From Nectonema munidae (taxonomy: Eukaryota; Nematomorpha; Nectonematoida; Nectonematidae), in assembly GCA_030549495.1 (NCBI GenBank), contig JAUIRK010000450.1, forward strand, positions 1 to 64,000: DNA of 64,000 nucleotides, in the 5' to 3' direction. A program made the position numbers and the translations under genes. Shown here one piece after another: positions 33,401 to 44,182 of the stretch. How positions within the stretch are numbered: position 1 is the first letter of the stretch; each line of letters begins with the position of its first letter. The notes under the pieces were generated by a model. The model worked only from the letters and a program-made list of their open reading frames with translations. It made no database searches and was not told the origin of the DNA.

Positions 33401-36400
33401 GTGCCTTCTGTTTGTGCCTGCCTGTGTTTGTGTCCTCCGTGTTTGTGCGTTCCTGTGTTTGTGTGGCCCCTGTAGGTGTTTACCTGTTTTAAAGTGCTCC
33501 CTTTTTCTGCCTGAATCTGTTTAAGTGCTACCTGTTTGTGCTTGCATGTGTTTAAGTTTTCCCTGTTTGTGCCTGCCTGTGTTTAAATCCTCCCTGTTTG
33601 TGCCTGACTGTGATTGAGTGCTCCTGCTTGAGCCTTCCTGTGTTTGAGTGCTCCTTGTTTGTGACTGCCTGTGTTTAGTGCCCCATGTTTGTGCCTGCCT
33701 CTGTTTGAGTGCCTCCTGTTGTTTGAGTGCCTCCTGTTGTTTGAGTGCTCCCTGTTTGTGTCTGTCCGTGCTTGAGTGCCCTATATTTGTGCCTGCCTGT
33801 GTTTAAGTGCCTTCTGTTTGTGCCTGCCTGTGTTTGTGTCCTCCGTGTTTGTGCGTTCCTGTGTTTGTGTGGCCCCTGTAGGTGTTTACCAGTTTTAAAG
33901 TGCTCCCATTTTCTGCCTGAATCTGTTTAAGTGCTACCTGTTTGTGCTTGCATGTGTTTAAGTTTTCCCTGTTTGTGCCTACCTGTGTTTAAATCCTCCC
34001 TGTTTGTGCCTGCCTGTGTTTGAGTGCTCCCTGTTTGTGCCTGCCTGTGTTTGAGTGTTCCCTGTTTGAACCTGCATGTGTTTGAGTGCTCCTTATTTAT
34101 GTCTGCCTGTGTTATAGTGTCCCATGTTTGAGTCCATCTTGTTTTTGCCTGTTTGTGCCTTCCTGTGTTTGAATGCCCCTTGTTGGTGCTTGCCTGTGTT
34201 AAAGTACTCCATTTTGAGCCTGAATCTGTTTAAGTGCTCCCTGTTTGTGCCTGCCTGTGTTTAAGTCCACCCTGTTTGTACCTGCGTGTGTTGGGTTTTC
34301 CCTGTTGTGCCTGCGTGTGTTGGGTTCTCCCTGTTTGAGTGCCTACCTGTGTTTGAGTGCTCCCTGTTTGAACCTGCCTGTGTTTGAGTGCTCCTTATTT
34401 GTGTCTGCCTGTGTTATAGTGTCCCATGTTTGAGTGCCTCCTGTTTATGCCTGCTTTTTTTTTAATGCCCCCTGTTGGTGCGTGCCTGTGTTAAAGTGCT
34501 CCCTTTTTGCGCCTGCCTGTGTTTAATTCAATCCTGTTTGTGCCTACCTGTGTTTGAGTGCTCGCTGTTTGAGCCTTCCTGTGTTTGAGTGTTCCTTGTT
34601 TGTGACTGCCTGTGTTATAGTGCCCCATGTTTGTGTCTGCCTCTGTTTGAGTGCCTCCTGTTGTTTGAGTGCTCCCTGTTTGTGTCTGTCCGTGCTTGAG
34701 TGCCCCATATTTGTGCCTACCTGTGTTTGAGTGCCTTCTGTTTGTGCCTGCCTGTGTTTGTGTCCTCCTTGTTTGTGCGTTCCTGTGTTTGTGTGGCCCC
34801 TGTAGGTGTTTACCAGTTTTAAAGTGCTCCCATTTTCTGCCTGAATCTGTTTAAGTGCTACCTGTTTGTGCTTGCATGTGTTTAAGTTTTCCCTGTTTGT
34901 GCCTACCTGTGTTTAAATCCTCCCTGTTTGTGCCTGCCTGTGTTTGAGTGCTCCCTGTTTGTGCCTGCCTGTGTTTGAGTGTTCCCTGTTTGAACCTGCC
35001 TGTGTTTGAGTGCTCCTTATTTGTGTCTGCCTGTGTTACAGTGTCCCATGTTTGAGTCCCTCTTGTTTTTGCCTGCTTGTGGCTTCCTGTGTTTGAATGC
35101 CCCTTGTTGGTGCTTGCCTGTGTTAAAGTACTCCCTTTTTGAGCCTAAATCTGTTTAAGTGCTCCCTGTTTGTGCCTGCCTGTGTTTAAGTCCACCCTGT
35201 TTGTACCTGCGTGTGTTGGGTTTTCCCTGTTGTGCCTGCGTGTGTTGGGTTCTCCCTGTTTGAGTGCCTGCGTGTGTTGGGTTCTCCCTGTTTGAGTGCC
35301 TACCTGTGTTTAAGTGGCCCCTTGCCTGTGTTTGTGCGTTCCTGTGTTTGTGTGGCCCCTGTAGGTGTTTACCTGTTTTAAAGGGCTCCCTTTTTCTGCC
35401 TGAATCTGTTTAAGTGCTACCTGTTTCTGATTGACTATTGTTTAAGTCCTACCTGTGTTTAAGTGCTCCTTGTTTGTGCCTGCCTGTGTCGGGTGCTCGC
35501 TGTTTTTGAGCGCCTGCCTGTGTTTAAGTGCTCCTTTCTCTCCTTGTCCTCGTTGTTTGTGTCTGACTGTGTTTGGATGCTCCCTGTTGATTTAGTGCTC
35601 GTTGTTTGTTAATGCCTGTGTTTGAGTGCTCTCTGTTTGTAACTGCCTTTATCTAAGTACTCGCTGTTTGTGCCTGCCTGTGTTTAATTCCACCTTGTTT
35701 GTGCTTGCGTATGTTGGGTTCTCCCTATTTGAGTGCCTGCCTGTGTTGTGCTCCCTGTTTCTGCCTGCTTATTGTTTAAGTCCTACCTGTGTTTAAGTGC
35801 TCCTTGTTTGTGCCTGACCGTGTTTGGGTGCTTCCTGTTGATTGAGTGCTCGTCGTTTGTTCCTGCCTGTGTTTGAGTGCTCCCTGTTTTTGCCTGTATG
35901 TGCTTCCTGTTTGTGCCTTCCTGGGTTTGAGTGCCATCTATTGGTGCTTGCCTGTGTTAAAGTGCTCCCTTTTTGTGTCTGAATCTGTTTAAGTGCTCCC
36001 TGTTTGAGCTTAAATGTGCAAAGTGTTCCCTGTTTGTGCCATCATGTGTTTAAGTCCTCCCTGTTAGTGCATGCCTGTGTTTGAGTGCTCCCTTTTTGAG
36101 CCTGCCTGTGTTTGGGTGCTCCTGGTTTGTGTCTGCCTGTGTTATAGTGCCCCATGTTTGAGTGCCTCCTGTTTATGCATGCTTGTTTTTGAATGCCCCC
36201 TGTTGGTGCTTGCCTGTGTTAAAGTGCTCCCTTTTTGCGCCTGCCTGTGTTTAAGTCAACCCTGTTTGTGCCTGCCTGTATTTGAGTGCTCCCTGCTTGA
36301 GCCTTCCTGTGTTTGAGTGCTCCTTGTTTGTGACTGCCTGTGTTTAGTGCCCCATGTTTGCGCCTGCCTCTGTTTGAGTGCCTCCTGTTGTTTGAGTGCT

Positions 36401-38908
36401 CCCTGTTTGTGTCTGTCCGTGCTTGAGTGCCGTATATTTGTGCCTGCCTGTGTTTAAGTGCCTTCTGTTTGTGCCTGCCTGTGTTTGTGTCCTCCGTGTT
36501 TGTGCGTTCCTGTGTTTGTGTGGCCCCTGTAGGTGTTTACCTGTTTTAAAGTGCTCCCTTTTTCTGCCTGAATCTGTTTAAGTGCTACCTGTTTGTGCTT
36601 GCATGTGTTTAAGTTTTCCCTGTTTGTGCCTGCCTGTGTTTAAATCCTCCCTGTTTGTGCCTGACTGTGATTGAGTGCTCCCTGCTTGAGCCTTCCTGTG
36701 TTTGAGTGCTCCTTGTTTGTGACTGCCTGTGTTTAGTGCCCCATGTTTGTGCCTGCCTCTGTTTGAGTGCCTCCTGTTGTTTGAGTGCCTCCTGTTGTTT
36801 GAGTGCTCCCTGTTTGTGTCTGTCCGTGATTGAGTGCCCTATATTTGTGCCTGCCTGTGTTTAAGTGCCTTCTGTTTGTGCCTGCCTGTGTTTGTGTCCT
36901 CCGTGTTTGTGCGTTCCTGTGTTTGTGTGGCCCCTGTAGGTGTTTACCAGTTTTAAAGTGCTCCCATTTTCTGCCTGAATCTGTTTAAGTGCTACCTGTT
37001 TGTGCTTGCATGTGTTTAAGTTTTCCCTGTTTGTGCCTACCTGTGTTTAAATCCTCCCTGTTTGTGCCTGCCTGTGTTTGAGTGCTCCCTGTTTGTGCCT
37101 GCCTGTGTTTGAGTGTTCCCTGTTTGAACCTGCATGTGTTTGAGTGCTCCTTATTTATGTCTGCCTGTGTTATAGTGTCCCATGTTTGAGTCCATCTTGT
37201 TTTTGCCTGTTTGTGCCTTCCTGTGTTTGAATGCCCCTTGTTGGTGCTTGCCTGTGTTAAAGTACTCCATTTTGAGCCTGAATCTGTTTAAGTGCTCCCT
37301 GTTTGTGCCTGCCTGTATTTAAGTCCACCCTGTTTGTACCTGTGTGTGTTGGGTTTTCCCTGTTTGAGCCCTTATTTGAACCTGCCTGCGTTTGAGTGCT
37401 CCGGGTTTGTGTCTGCCTGTTTTATAGTCCCCCATGTTTAAGTGTCTCCTATTTATGCCTGATTGTGTTTGAATGCCCCCTGTTGGTGTTTGCCTGTGTT
37501 ATGCCTGTCTCTATTTAAGTGCTCCCTGTTTGTGCCTGCCAGTGTTTAAGTCAACCCTATTAATGCCTGCGTGTGTTGGGTTCTCCCTGTTTGAGTGCCT
37601 GCCTGTGTTTAAGTGCTCCTTGTTTCTGCTTAACTATTGTTTAAGTCCTACCTATGTTTAAGTGCTCCTTGTTTGTGCCAGCTTGTGTTTGGGTGCTCCT
37701 TGTTGATAGAGTGCTCGTTGTTTTTTCCTGCCTGTGTTTGAGTGCTCCCTATTTTGCCTATGTGTTTGAGTGCCCTCTGTTGGTACTTGCCTGTGTTTAA
37801 GTTTTCCCTTTTTGTGCCTAATTCTGTTTAAGTGCTTGCATGTGGTTAAGTCCACCCTGTTTGTGCCTGCCTGTGTTTAAGTGCTCCCTTCTCTCCTTGC
37901 CCTCGTTGTTTGTGTCTGACTGTGTTTGGATGCTCCCTGTTGATTTAGTGCTCGTTGTTTGTTAATGCCTGTGTTTGAGTGCTCTCTGTTTGTTAATGCC
38001 TGTGTTTGAGTGCTCTCTGTTTGTAACTGCCTGTGTTTGAGTGTTACTTGTTTGCGCCTGCCTGTGTCTAAGTGCTCGCTGTTTGTGCCTGCCTGTGTTT
38101 AATTCCACCTTGTTTGTGCTTGCGTATGTTGGGTTCTCCCTATTTGAGAGCCTCCCTGTGTTTAAGTGCTCCCTGTTTCTGCTTGCTTATTGTTTAAGTC
38201 CTACCTGTGTTTAAGTGCCCCTTGTTTGGGTGCTCCCTGTTGATTGAGTGCTCGTCATTTGTTCCTGCCTGTTTGAGCGCTCCCTGTTTTTGCCTGTATG
38301 TGCTTCTTGTGTTGGTGCTTGCCTGTGTTAAATTGCTCCCTTTTTGTGCCTGAATCTGTTTAAGTGCTCCCTGTTTGTGCTTGCATGTGTGTAAGTGTTC
38401 CCTATTTGTGCCTGCCTATGTTTAAGTCCTCCCTGTGTTTGAGTGCTCCTTGTTTGTGTCTGCCTGTGTATTAGTGCCCCATTTTTGTGTCTGCATCTGT
38501 TTGAGTGCCCCCTGTTTTTGCCTGCCTGTTGTTTAAGTGCTCCCTGTGTTATAGAAACCTGGGTTTAATTGTTTCTAGTTTGTGCCTGACCGTGTTTGGA
38601 TGTTCCCTGTTGATTGAGTGCTCCCTGTTTTTGCCTGTATATGCTTGAGTGCTTCCTGCCTGTGCTTGAGAGCCTTCAGCTTGTGCTCGCCTATGTTAAA
38701 GTGCTCCCTTTTTGTGCCTGAATCTGTTTAAGTGCTCCCTGTTGGTGCCTGAATATTGTTTAAGCGCTCTGTTTATGCCTGCCTGTGTTTGAGTGCCCCC
38801 TGTTGGTGCTTGTTTGTTTTAAAGTGCAACCTTTTTGTGACTGAATCTGTTTAATTGCTCCATTTGTGCCTGAATGTGTTTAGGTGTCCCATGTTTGTGC
38901 CTGCATGT
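24462..38908 (+). repeat. 31-bp minisatellite array 1 with higher-order units
   Basis: The basic 31-bp unit is GTGTTTGAGTGCTCCCTGTT plus TGTGCCTGCCT; variants include GTGTTTAAGT, GTGTTATAGTGCCCC and GTGTTGGGTTCTCCC. About 14.4 kb corresponds to some 460 units. Higher-order copies are clear: one marked block starts at 25592, 26518, 29542 and 34669, and a related one at 28211, 31237, 33339 and 36396. This gives spacings of about 0.93, 3.03 and 2.10 kb, where the long block is the short one plus 0.93 kb. The array is G/T-rich and much less AT-rich than the window. Short Cys-rich plus-strand ORFs are by-products of 31 not being a multiple of three. Confidence 0.95.
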
Positions 38909-39173
38909 TTATTCAAAGATTATTCGTACTGAAAAGATGATGGGTACCTCCCGTAAATTGTTACCACTGTAAGCATTATTGGTACACCTAATAATTATTG
39001 ATATCCCACAGAAGGATCATTAGTAAATATAAAGATCAATTTTACACGCAAAGATATGATAATTTACATAAATGAATTAGCAAATTAGATTATCATCCAA
39101 ATTAGTGGACAATATAAAATAAAATATGTGAATAATTTATCAACTATATAAAATCTTAATCAAAAGTAGATAG
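38909..39173. other. Unique spacer between array and LTR element
   Basis: AT-rich sequence without repeats or ORFs of note. It ends at the ATGTG target duplication of the LTR element. Its continuation lies at 43254. Confidence 0.6.
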
Positions 39174-39178
39174 ATGTG

Positions 39179-39388
39179 TGTATTATTCAAATGACTATTC
39201 AAATAACCCTTCTTCATTATTATTATTATTATTACTATTATCATCATTTTTGTTTATAAACTTGCACATAATATCTTTTCATTTAACCATAATTATCTGT
39301 CATAGTTATATTTATTTTTGTCATTAATTATTTGTCATTAACACTTTTCTGAACATCACAATTCTTCTATTCTATTAATATAGACTTC
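39179..39388 (+). repeat. Left LTR of gypsy fossil
   Basis: It matches the right LTR over about 210 bases from TGTATTATTC to TATTAATATAGACTT with very few differences (for example one ATT triplet in a microsatellite). It lies directly against the left ATGTG target duplication. Confidence 0.8.
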
Positions 39389-42300
39389 CCTTTATGGAAA
39401 AAGCCGTCAGACCAATGGAGTTCAACGTTCTCCCTAACGAAGAACAAAGTGGAAAATTATGGAAGCACTGGTTTAGAGGATTCACTTACTACCTTGACTG
39501 TTTGAAGGATCACAGTCCCAACAAGCTTGAACTTCTCATCATTCACTTGGGACCTGACGTTGCTGAAAGCATACAAAAAGCGTCAAGTTATGAGATGGCA
39601 ATAAATTAACTGGAAAGTGCATACGTTAAAGTTCCTAACGAAGTTCATGCAAGGCACCTCCTCTCAACGGCGTTCAATCAAGTGACGAGACCGTCGACTC
39701 TTTCTTTCAATCCTTGAAGGTGTTATCCATGAATTGCGAATTCAAAGAAGTAACTGCCGATCAGCACAAAGATCTTTTCATAAGAGATTCTCTCATCTCT
39801 GGATTGAGGAACAGTGCTATTCGAACCAGACTTCTTGAAAACACGAAACTTGATCTCAACACCGCAGTCAACCAAGCTAGAGCTATGGAGCAAGCTTTAA
39901 GCCAAAGCGAAAGCTACGCGTCCAATACCCTAACGCTTGCTGCAACCGCAAACGAGAACCAACCTGATGAACTCTCAACCCGTCAAAATCGTGAAGCGTC
40001 AGAGATGGATAGTTGTTCTTCCTTTTTAAAATCTTCAATTAATAGAAATTGCTACTTCTGTGGAGGTAAAAGACACCCTAGAAACTCTAGAGAGTTGTGT
40101 CCTGCCAAGCGTCATACCTGCTTCAAGTGTGGTAAACTTGGATATTTCTCCAAAGTTTGTCGATCTGCAAGGAAAAACGTTTCAAACATCAATGGAATGT
40201 CGAAGAAATCCAGCTGGAAAAACATCGTTCTTCTCAACGGCTCTAAATGTCAAGTACTCGTCGACACTGGGAGCACCGACAACTTCTTGGACAAAGATAC
40301 TGCTCGTCGACTGAATTTGAAGCTATATCCCTGCAAAGAAAAGGTCAGCATGGCTTCTAGCAAGTTCAAAATGCAGGTTATGGGAAGAACTCGTGCTCAA
40401 TTGCAAATTCAAAATAAAGTCTACGATAATGTGGAGTTCTTGATTTTACCTAACTTGTGGAAAGAGGTCATCTTGGGAATTAGTTTTCTCAAAAGACATC
40501 ACCATTGAATTCCGTGGGAAAGAACCTTCTTTGGATTTCCAATATCACAGTGGAAACCTTGAAGCTCGTCATACATGTGCCACAAAGAACTCGAATGAAG
40601 TGAAACTTTTTAGATTCTTGTCTGCTAATTGTCGACCTCAGATAACAAGAACTAGAAAGTTCAGTGAAGATGATCAGCAATTTATACGAAGTGAAGTCCA
40701 GAGACTGCTGAAAGCTGGAGTTATTGAAGAATCCAATTCTCCATGGCGAGCTCAAGTTGTCCTTGTTCCCAAAACCGCCGGAGGGAAGAGAATGGTAGTT
40801 ACTTCTCACGCACGATAAATAAGTTTACCTTAGCTGACGCCTATCCTTTGCCTGATGTAAATGAATTGGCACATAAGGTAGCCAAATTCAAATACTTCAC
40901 TTTAATTGATCTTTCCGAAGCTTATTATCAAGTGGAACTGGGAAAAGACGAGCGAATGTACACTGGGTTTGAAGCTGACGGTAGACTTTATCAATTCACG
41001 AAAATTCCGATGGGAGTAACCAATGGGGCCTCTGCATTTCAGCGATACATCAATAACTTTATTTCGTTAAATAAACTTAGTGATACTTTTTCTTACATAG
41101 ACGATGTAATAATCTGTGGGAAGACTTTGGAGCAACACGATCGCAATCTAAAGTCTTTTCTTAACGCAGCCAATTCCTATCAACTAAACATCAATTGGAG
41201 CAAAAGTAAGCAAGGACTCGCATCTATCAAGTTTCTTGGATATGAGATTGGTGATGGGGAGCTAAGGCCTGACAAGGATCGCATCAAACCTCTGACAGAA
41301 ATGCCAATACCGCGAAGTTCTGCTGAATTGAAAAGAATGATGGGATTCTTCTCATATTACGCCAAATGGATTTCCAATTACTCCACGAAAGTTCAATCTC
41401 TAACAAAAGTGACCTCCTTTCCTCTAACCAACAGTCAAATAAAAGTAATTCACTCTCTCAAAGAATAAATTGGTAGATCTGCTTTACACGCAACCAAGAG
41501 TGGTGTGCCATTCGTTGTGGAAACAGACGCTTCAGAGAAGACAATCACCGCCTCACTCTTGCAAAATGGAAGGCCTGTAGCATTCTTTTCCAAAACTCTT
41601 AATCTAGCAGAAACCAAAGCACACATCGTGGAGAAAGAAGCTTATGTCATCATCGCATCGGTACGACACTGGAAGCACTTCCTAATTTGACAACACTTTA
41701 CCGTAGTGACGGACCAGAAAGCAGTTTCCTGCATTTTTAGCAATAATGGCAAGAACAAAATCAAAAACGACAAGATGCTTCGCTGGCGTTTGGAGTTAGC
41801 TTCATATTCCTTTGATATCAAGTATCCACCTGGAATCGACAATTTATCTGCAGATGCGTTATCACGTGCATGTTCAATTTCAAAAGACTCGACGAAGCTA
41901 AAAGAGCTGCATGACTCACTGATCCATCCTGGAGTGCGAAGAATGAGTCACTTTGTCAGAGAAAAGAACCTACCCTTTTCAATGGACGAAATAAAAGTGA
42001 TGACAAAGAACTGCCAAGTCTGTTGTAAATGCAAACCAAGATTCTTCAAGTCTTACGGAGACCACATGGTAAAGTCTACAAAACCATTTGATAGACTATC
42101 TATCGACTTCAAAGGTCCTTTGCCATCAGAAATCAAGAACAAGTACATTCTCACTATTATTGACGAGTATTCTAGATTTCCATTTGCTTTTCCTTGCAAG
42201 AATACGACGTCAACTACGGTAATAAAATGTTTGCAAGAACTTTTCGCAATCTTTGGACTACTAAAAATATGTACACTCAGATCGTGGGAGCTCATTTTTA

Positions 42301-42934
42301 TCGAGTGAACTTAAAACTTTTCTTTTAAGTAAAGGCGTAGCCTCGAATTTCACAACAGCTTATAATCCTCAAGGCAATTCTCAATGCGAAAGATACAACG
42401 GAATTATCTGGAAAACCGTCACTTTAACAACAGAGACTCAAGGACTGCCCATCAAAAAATGGGAAGACGTTCTTCCAGATTGCTTGAATGCACTCCGAAC
42501 ACTTCTGAACACATCAACTAATGAAACTCCGCATGAAAGATTATTTAAGTTTGAAAGAAACAGCGCCAACAATAAAGTTCCAGATTGGCTGTCTAATACA
42601 AAAACTGTTTGGATGAAGAAATTCCCTATCCCGTCGAAAGCAAAGCCTCATGTGGAGTTAGTCGAACTTTTGGAAATTAATCCGCAATGCGCAAGGGTAA
42701 AATCGCAAGATGGGAAGGAGAACACCGTGGCTCTCAAGCATCTTGCCCCCAACCAAACTGAAAAGGAATTAGAAGAAACCACTTGCTCTGAATACACTAA
42801 GGATCATTCTCCAAACGAAGAACACAGCAACGGTGAAGAATCAAAAGTGGAAGCACCACACCTAAGAAGATCAACAAGGGAACGAAAGCCTGTCAAGAAA
42901 TATGGCATAGACAATTCCCATTAGTGCGAAAGAT

Positions 42935-43248
42935 TGTATTATTCAAATGACTATTCAAATAACCCTTCTTCATTATTATTATTATTACTATTATCATCAT
43001 TTTTGTTTATAAACTTGCACATAATATCTTTTCATTTAACCATAATTATCTGTCATAGTTATATTTATTTTTGTCATTAATTATTTGTCATTAACACTTC
43101 TCTGAACATCACAATTCTTCTATTCTATTAATATAGACTTTTCTTTTACTATGCAAATTCTTATATATATATATATGTAGTTATGTCTTTTTACGCGCTA
43201 TTTGTTGAATAAAAGCTCCAGCCTTTCAGATTCTTTCTATTCATCACA
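42935..43248 (+). repeat. Right LTR of gypsy fossil
   Basis: It starts TGTATTATTC and ends ATTCATCACA, so it has the standard TG…CA ends, followed by the ATGTG duplication. A TATATATATATA run and an AATAAAAG signal lie in its second half. Confidence 0.85.
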
Positions 43249-43253
43249 ATGTG

Positions 43254-43601
43254 TTTATTTAAATTAAAAATAAATTTGTACAAATCTAATGAAATCTTTT
43301 AAAACTTAATTAAAATTTTAAAGTAATACAATTAAGAAAAAAATTTTTAACTAAATAACTTAGTTAGAAAATAGACTATTATTAACACCTTACATATTTA
43401 AAAATTATCTATAGTGGTTATCTTTTATAGAAATCAGAATATTAATTACTAATAAAATAAAAACAAGAACCCTGTTTTATTAAAAATATAAATTTAAAAT
43501 AGTAACAAACAAACTAATTATCTTTCTTGAAAGAAAGAATTTATTTGAAAAAAGGTACAATTTAGAATAAAAAATTACAGTAGTATTCAGTAGTTGAGCA
43601 C
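43254..43601. other. Unique spacer right of LTR element
   Basis: AT-rich, with no ORF and no repeat seen. It ends at the second flank copy. Confidence 0.6.
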
Positions 43602-44182
43602 ACTCAAGACTAATTAATTCTTGAGAAGGGTCTTTCTCAAGAATTTCTTTCTTTCTTTTTTCTCAAGAAATTTCTTGAGAAGGGTAGGTATAAAATAAGT
43701 TGCAAAAGTAAAGCCTTGAGTTTTGGAAAGTGAAAATTTGTCTTTTATTTTGGTTAACTCGATGTCAATAATGTCCATGCGAACAAATTTATAAAATATT
43801 TAAAATATATTTCAATTTTTCAAAAATATTTAGTAAAATTTTTAATTTCTTTAAAATTAAAAAGCATATTTTATTCTCTTTTGTTTTTAACAATGCTCTT
43901 TATTCAAAATATGAATTAAAATATATATTACTAGAAATTGTAAGTTCTCTTGTATTTGATCATTATCAAATAGCATACACTGTGTGAAAGACAGGTTTCG
44001 GTGATTGAAACCTCACCAATTCCACTTTTGGTTTTAAACTATAAGGTTTGAACTGGCATTTAGTGGCTACGGATAATTGAAAAACTTTTTAACCCCCTTG
44101 AAATCCCGTTTTTTTCTCTTGTTTTCCCCCTTGTAAGGGCTATTCACCCCTTTTAAATTCCCTATTTTTCACCGCCCCCTCT
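43602..44182 (+). repeat. Flank unit of minisatellite, copy 2
   Basis: Nearly identical to 23877-24461 and again directly followed by the 31-bp array. It contains a perfect 22-bp palindrome (43660-43681, arms TTCTCAAGAAA and TTTCTTGAGAA) and, just before it, a hairpin with arms AATTCTTGAGAA and TTCTCAAGAATT (about 43616-43645). In copy 1 both structures are slightly shorter or mismatched. Confidence 0.85.

Larger units (their letters stand above)
39179..43248 (+). mobile_element. Ty3/gypsy LTR retrotransposon fossil
   Basis: The element is bounded by related LTRs starting TGTATTATTC and flanked by the 5-bp duplication ATGTG (39174-39178 and 43249-43253). Parts in order are a gag-like region (from 39394), two CCHC knuckles (about 40050-40170), an aspartic protease with VLVDTGSTDNF, an RT with SYIDDVI, RNase H with VVETDAS, an integrase with an HPGVRRMSHF zinc-binding start and core, and a basic tail. 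Protease, RT, RNase H, integrase order marks Ty3/gypsy. The copy is broken, with several interruptions. The recognisable LTR parts are very similar, so insertion looks fairly recent. It sits between the two minisatellite arrays. It is a fossil with no present function implied. Confidence 0.9.

Noticed and set aside
24800-37855. Many 60-98-residue Cys-rich ORFs in the minisatellite arrays
   Set aside because: They are rotations of the same 31-bp unit in three frames and on both strands, with no long frame, start context or splice support.
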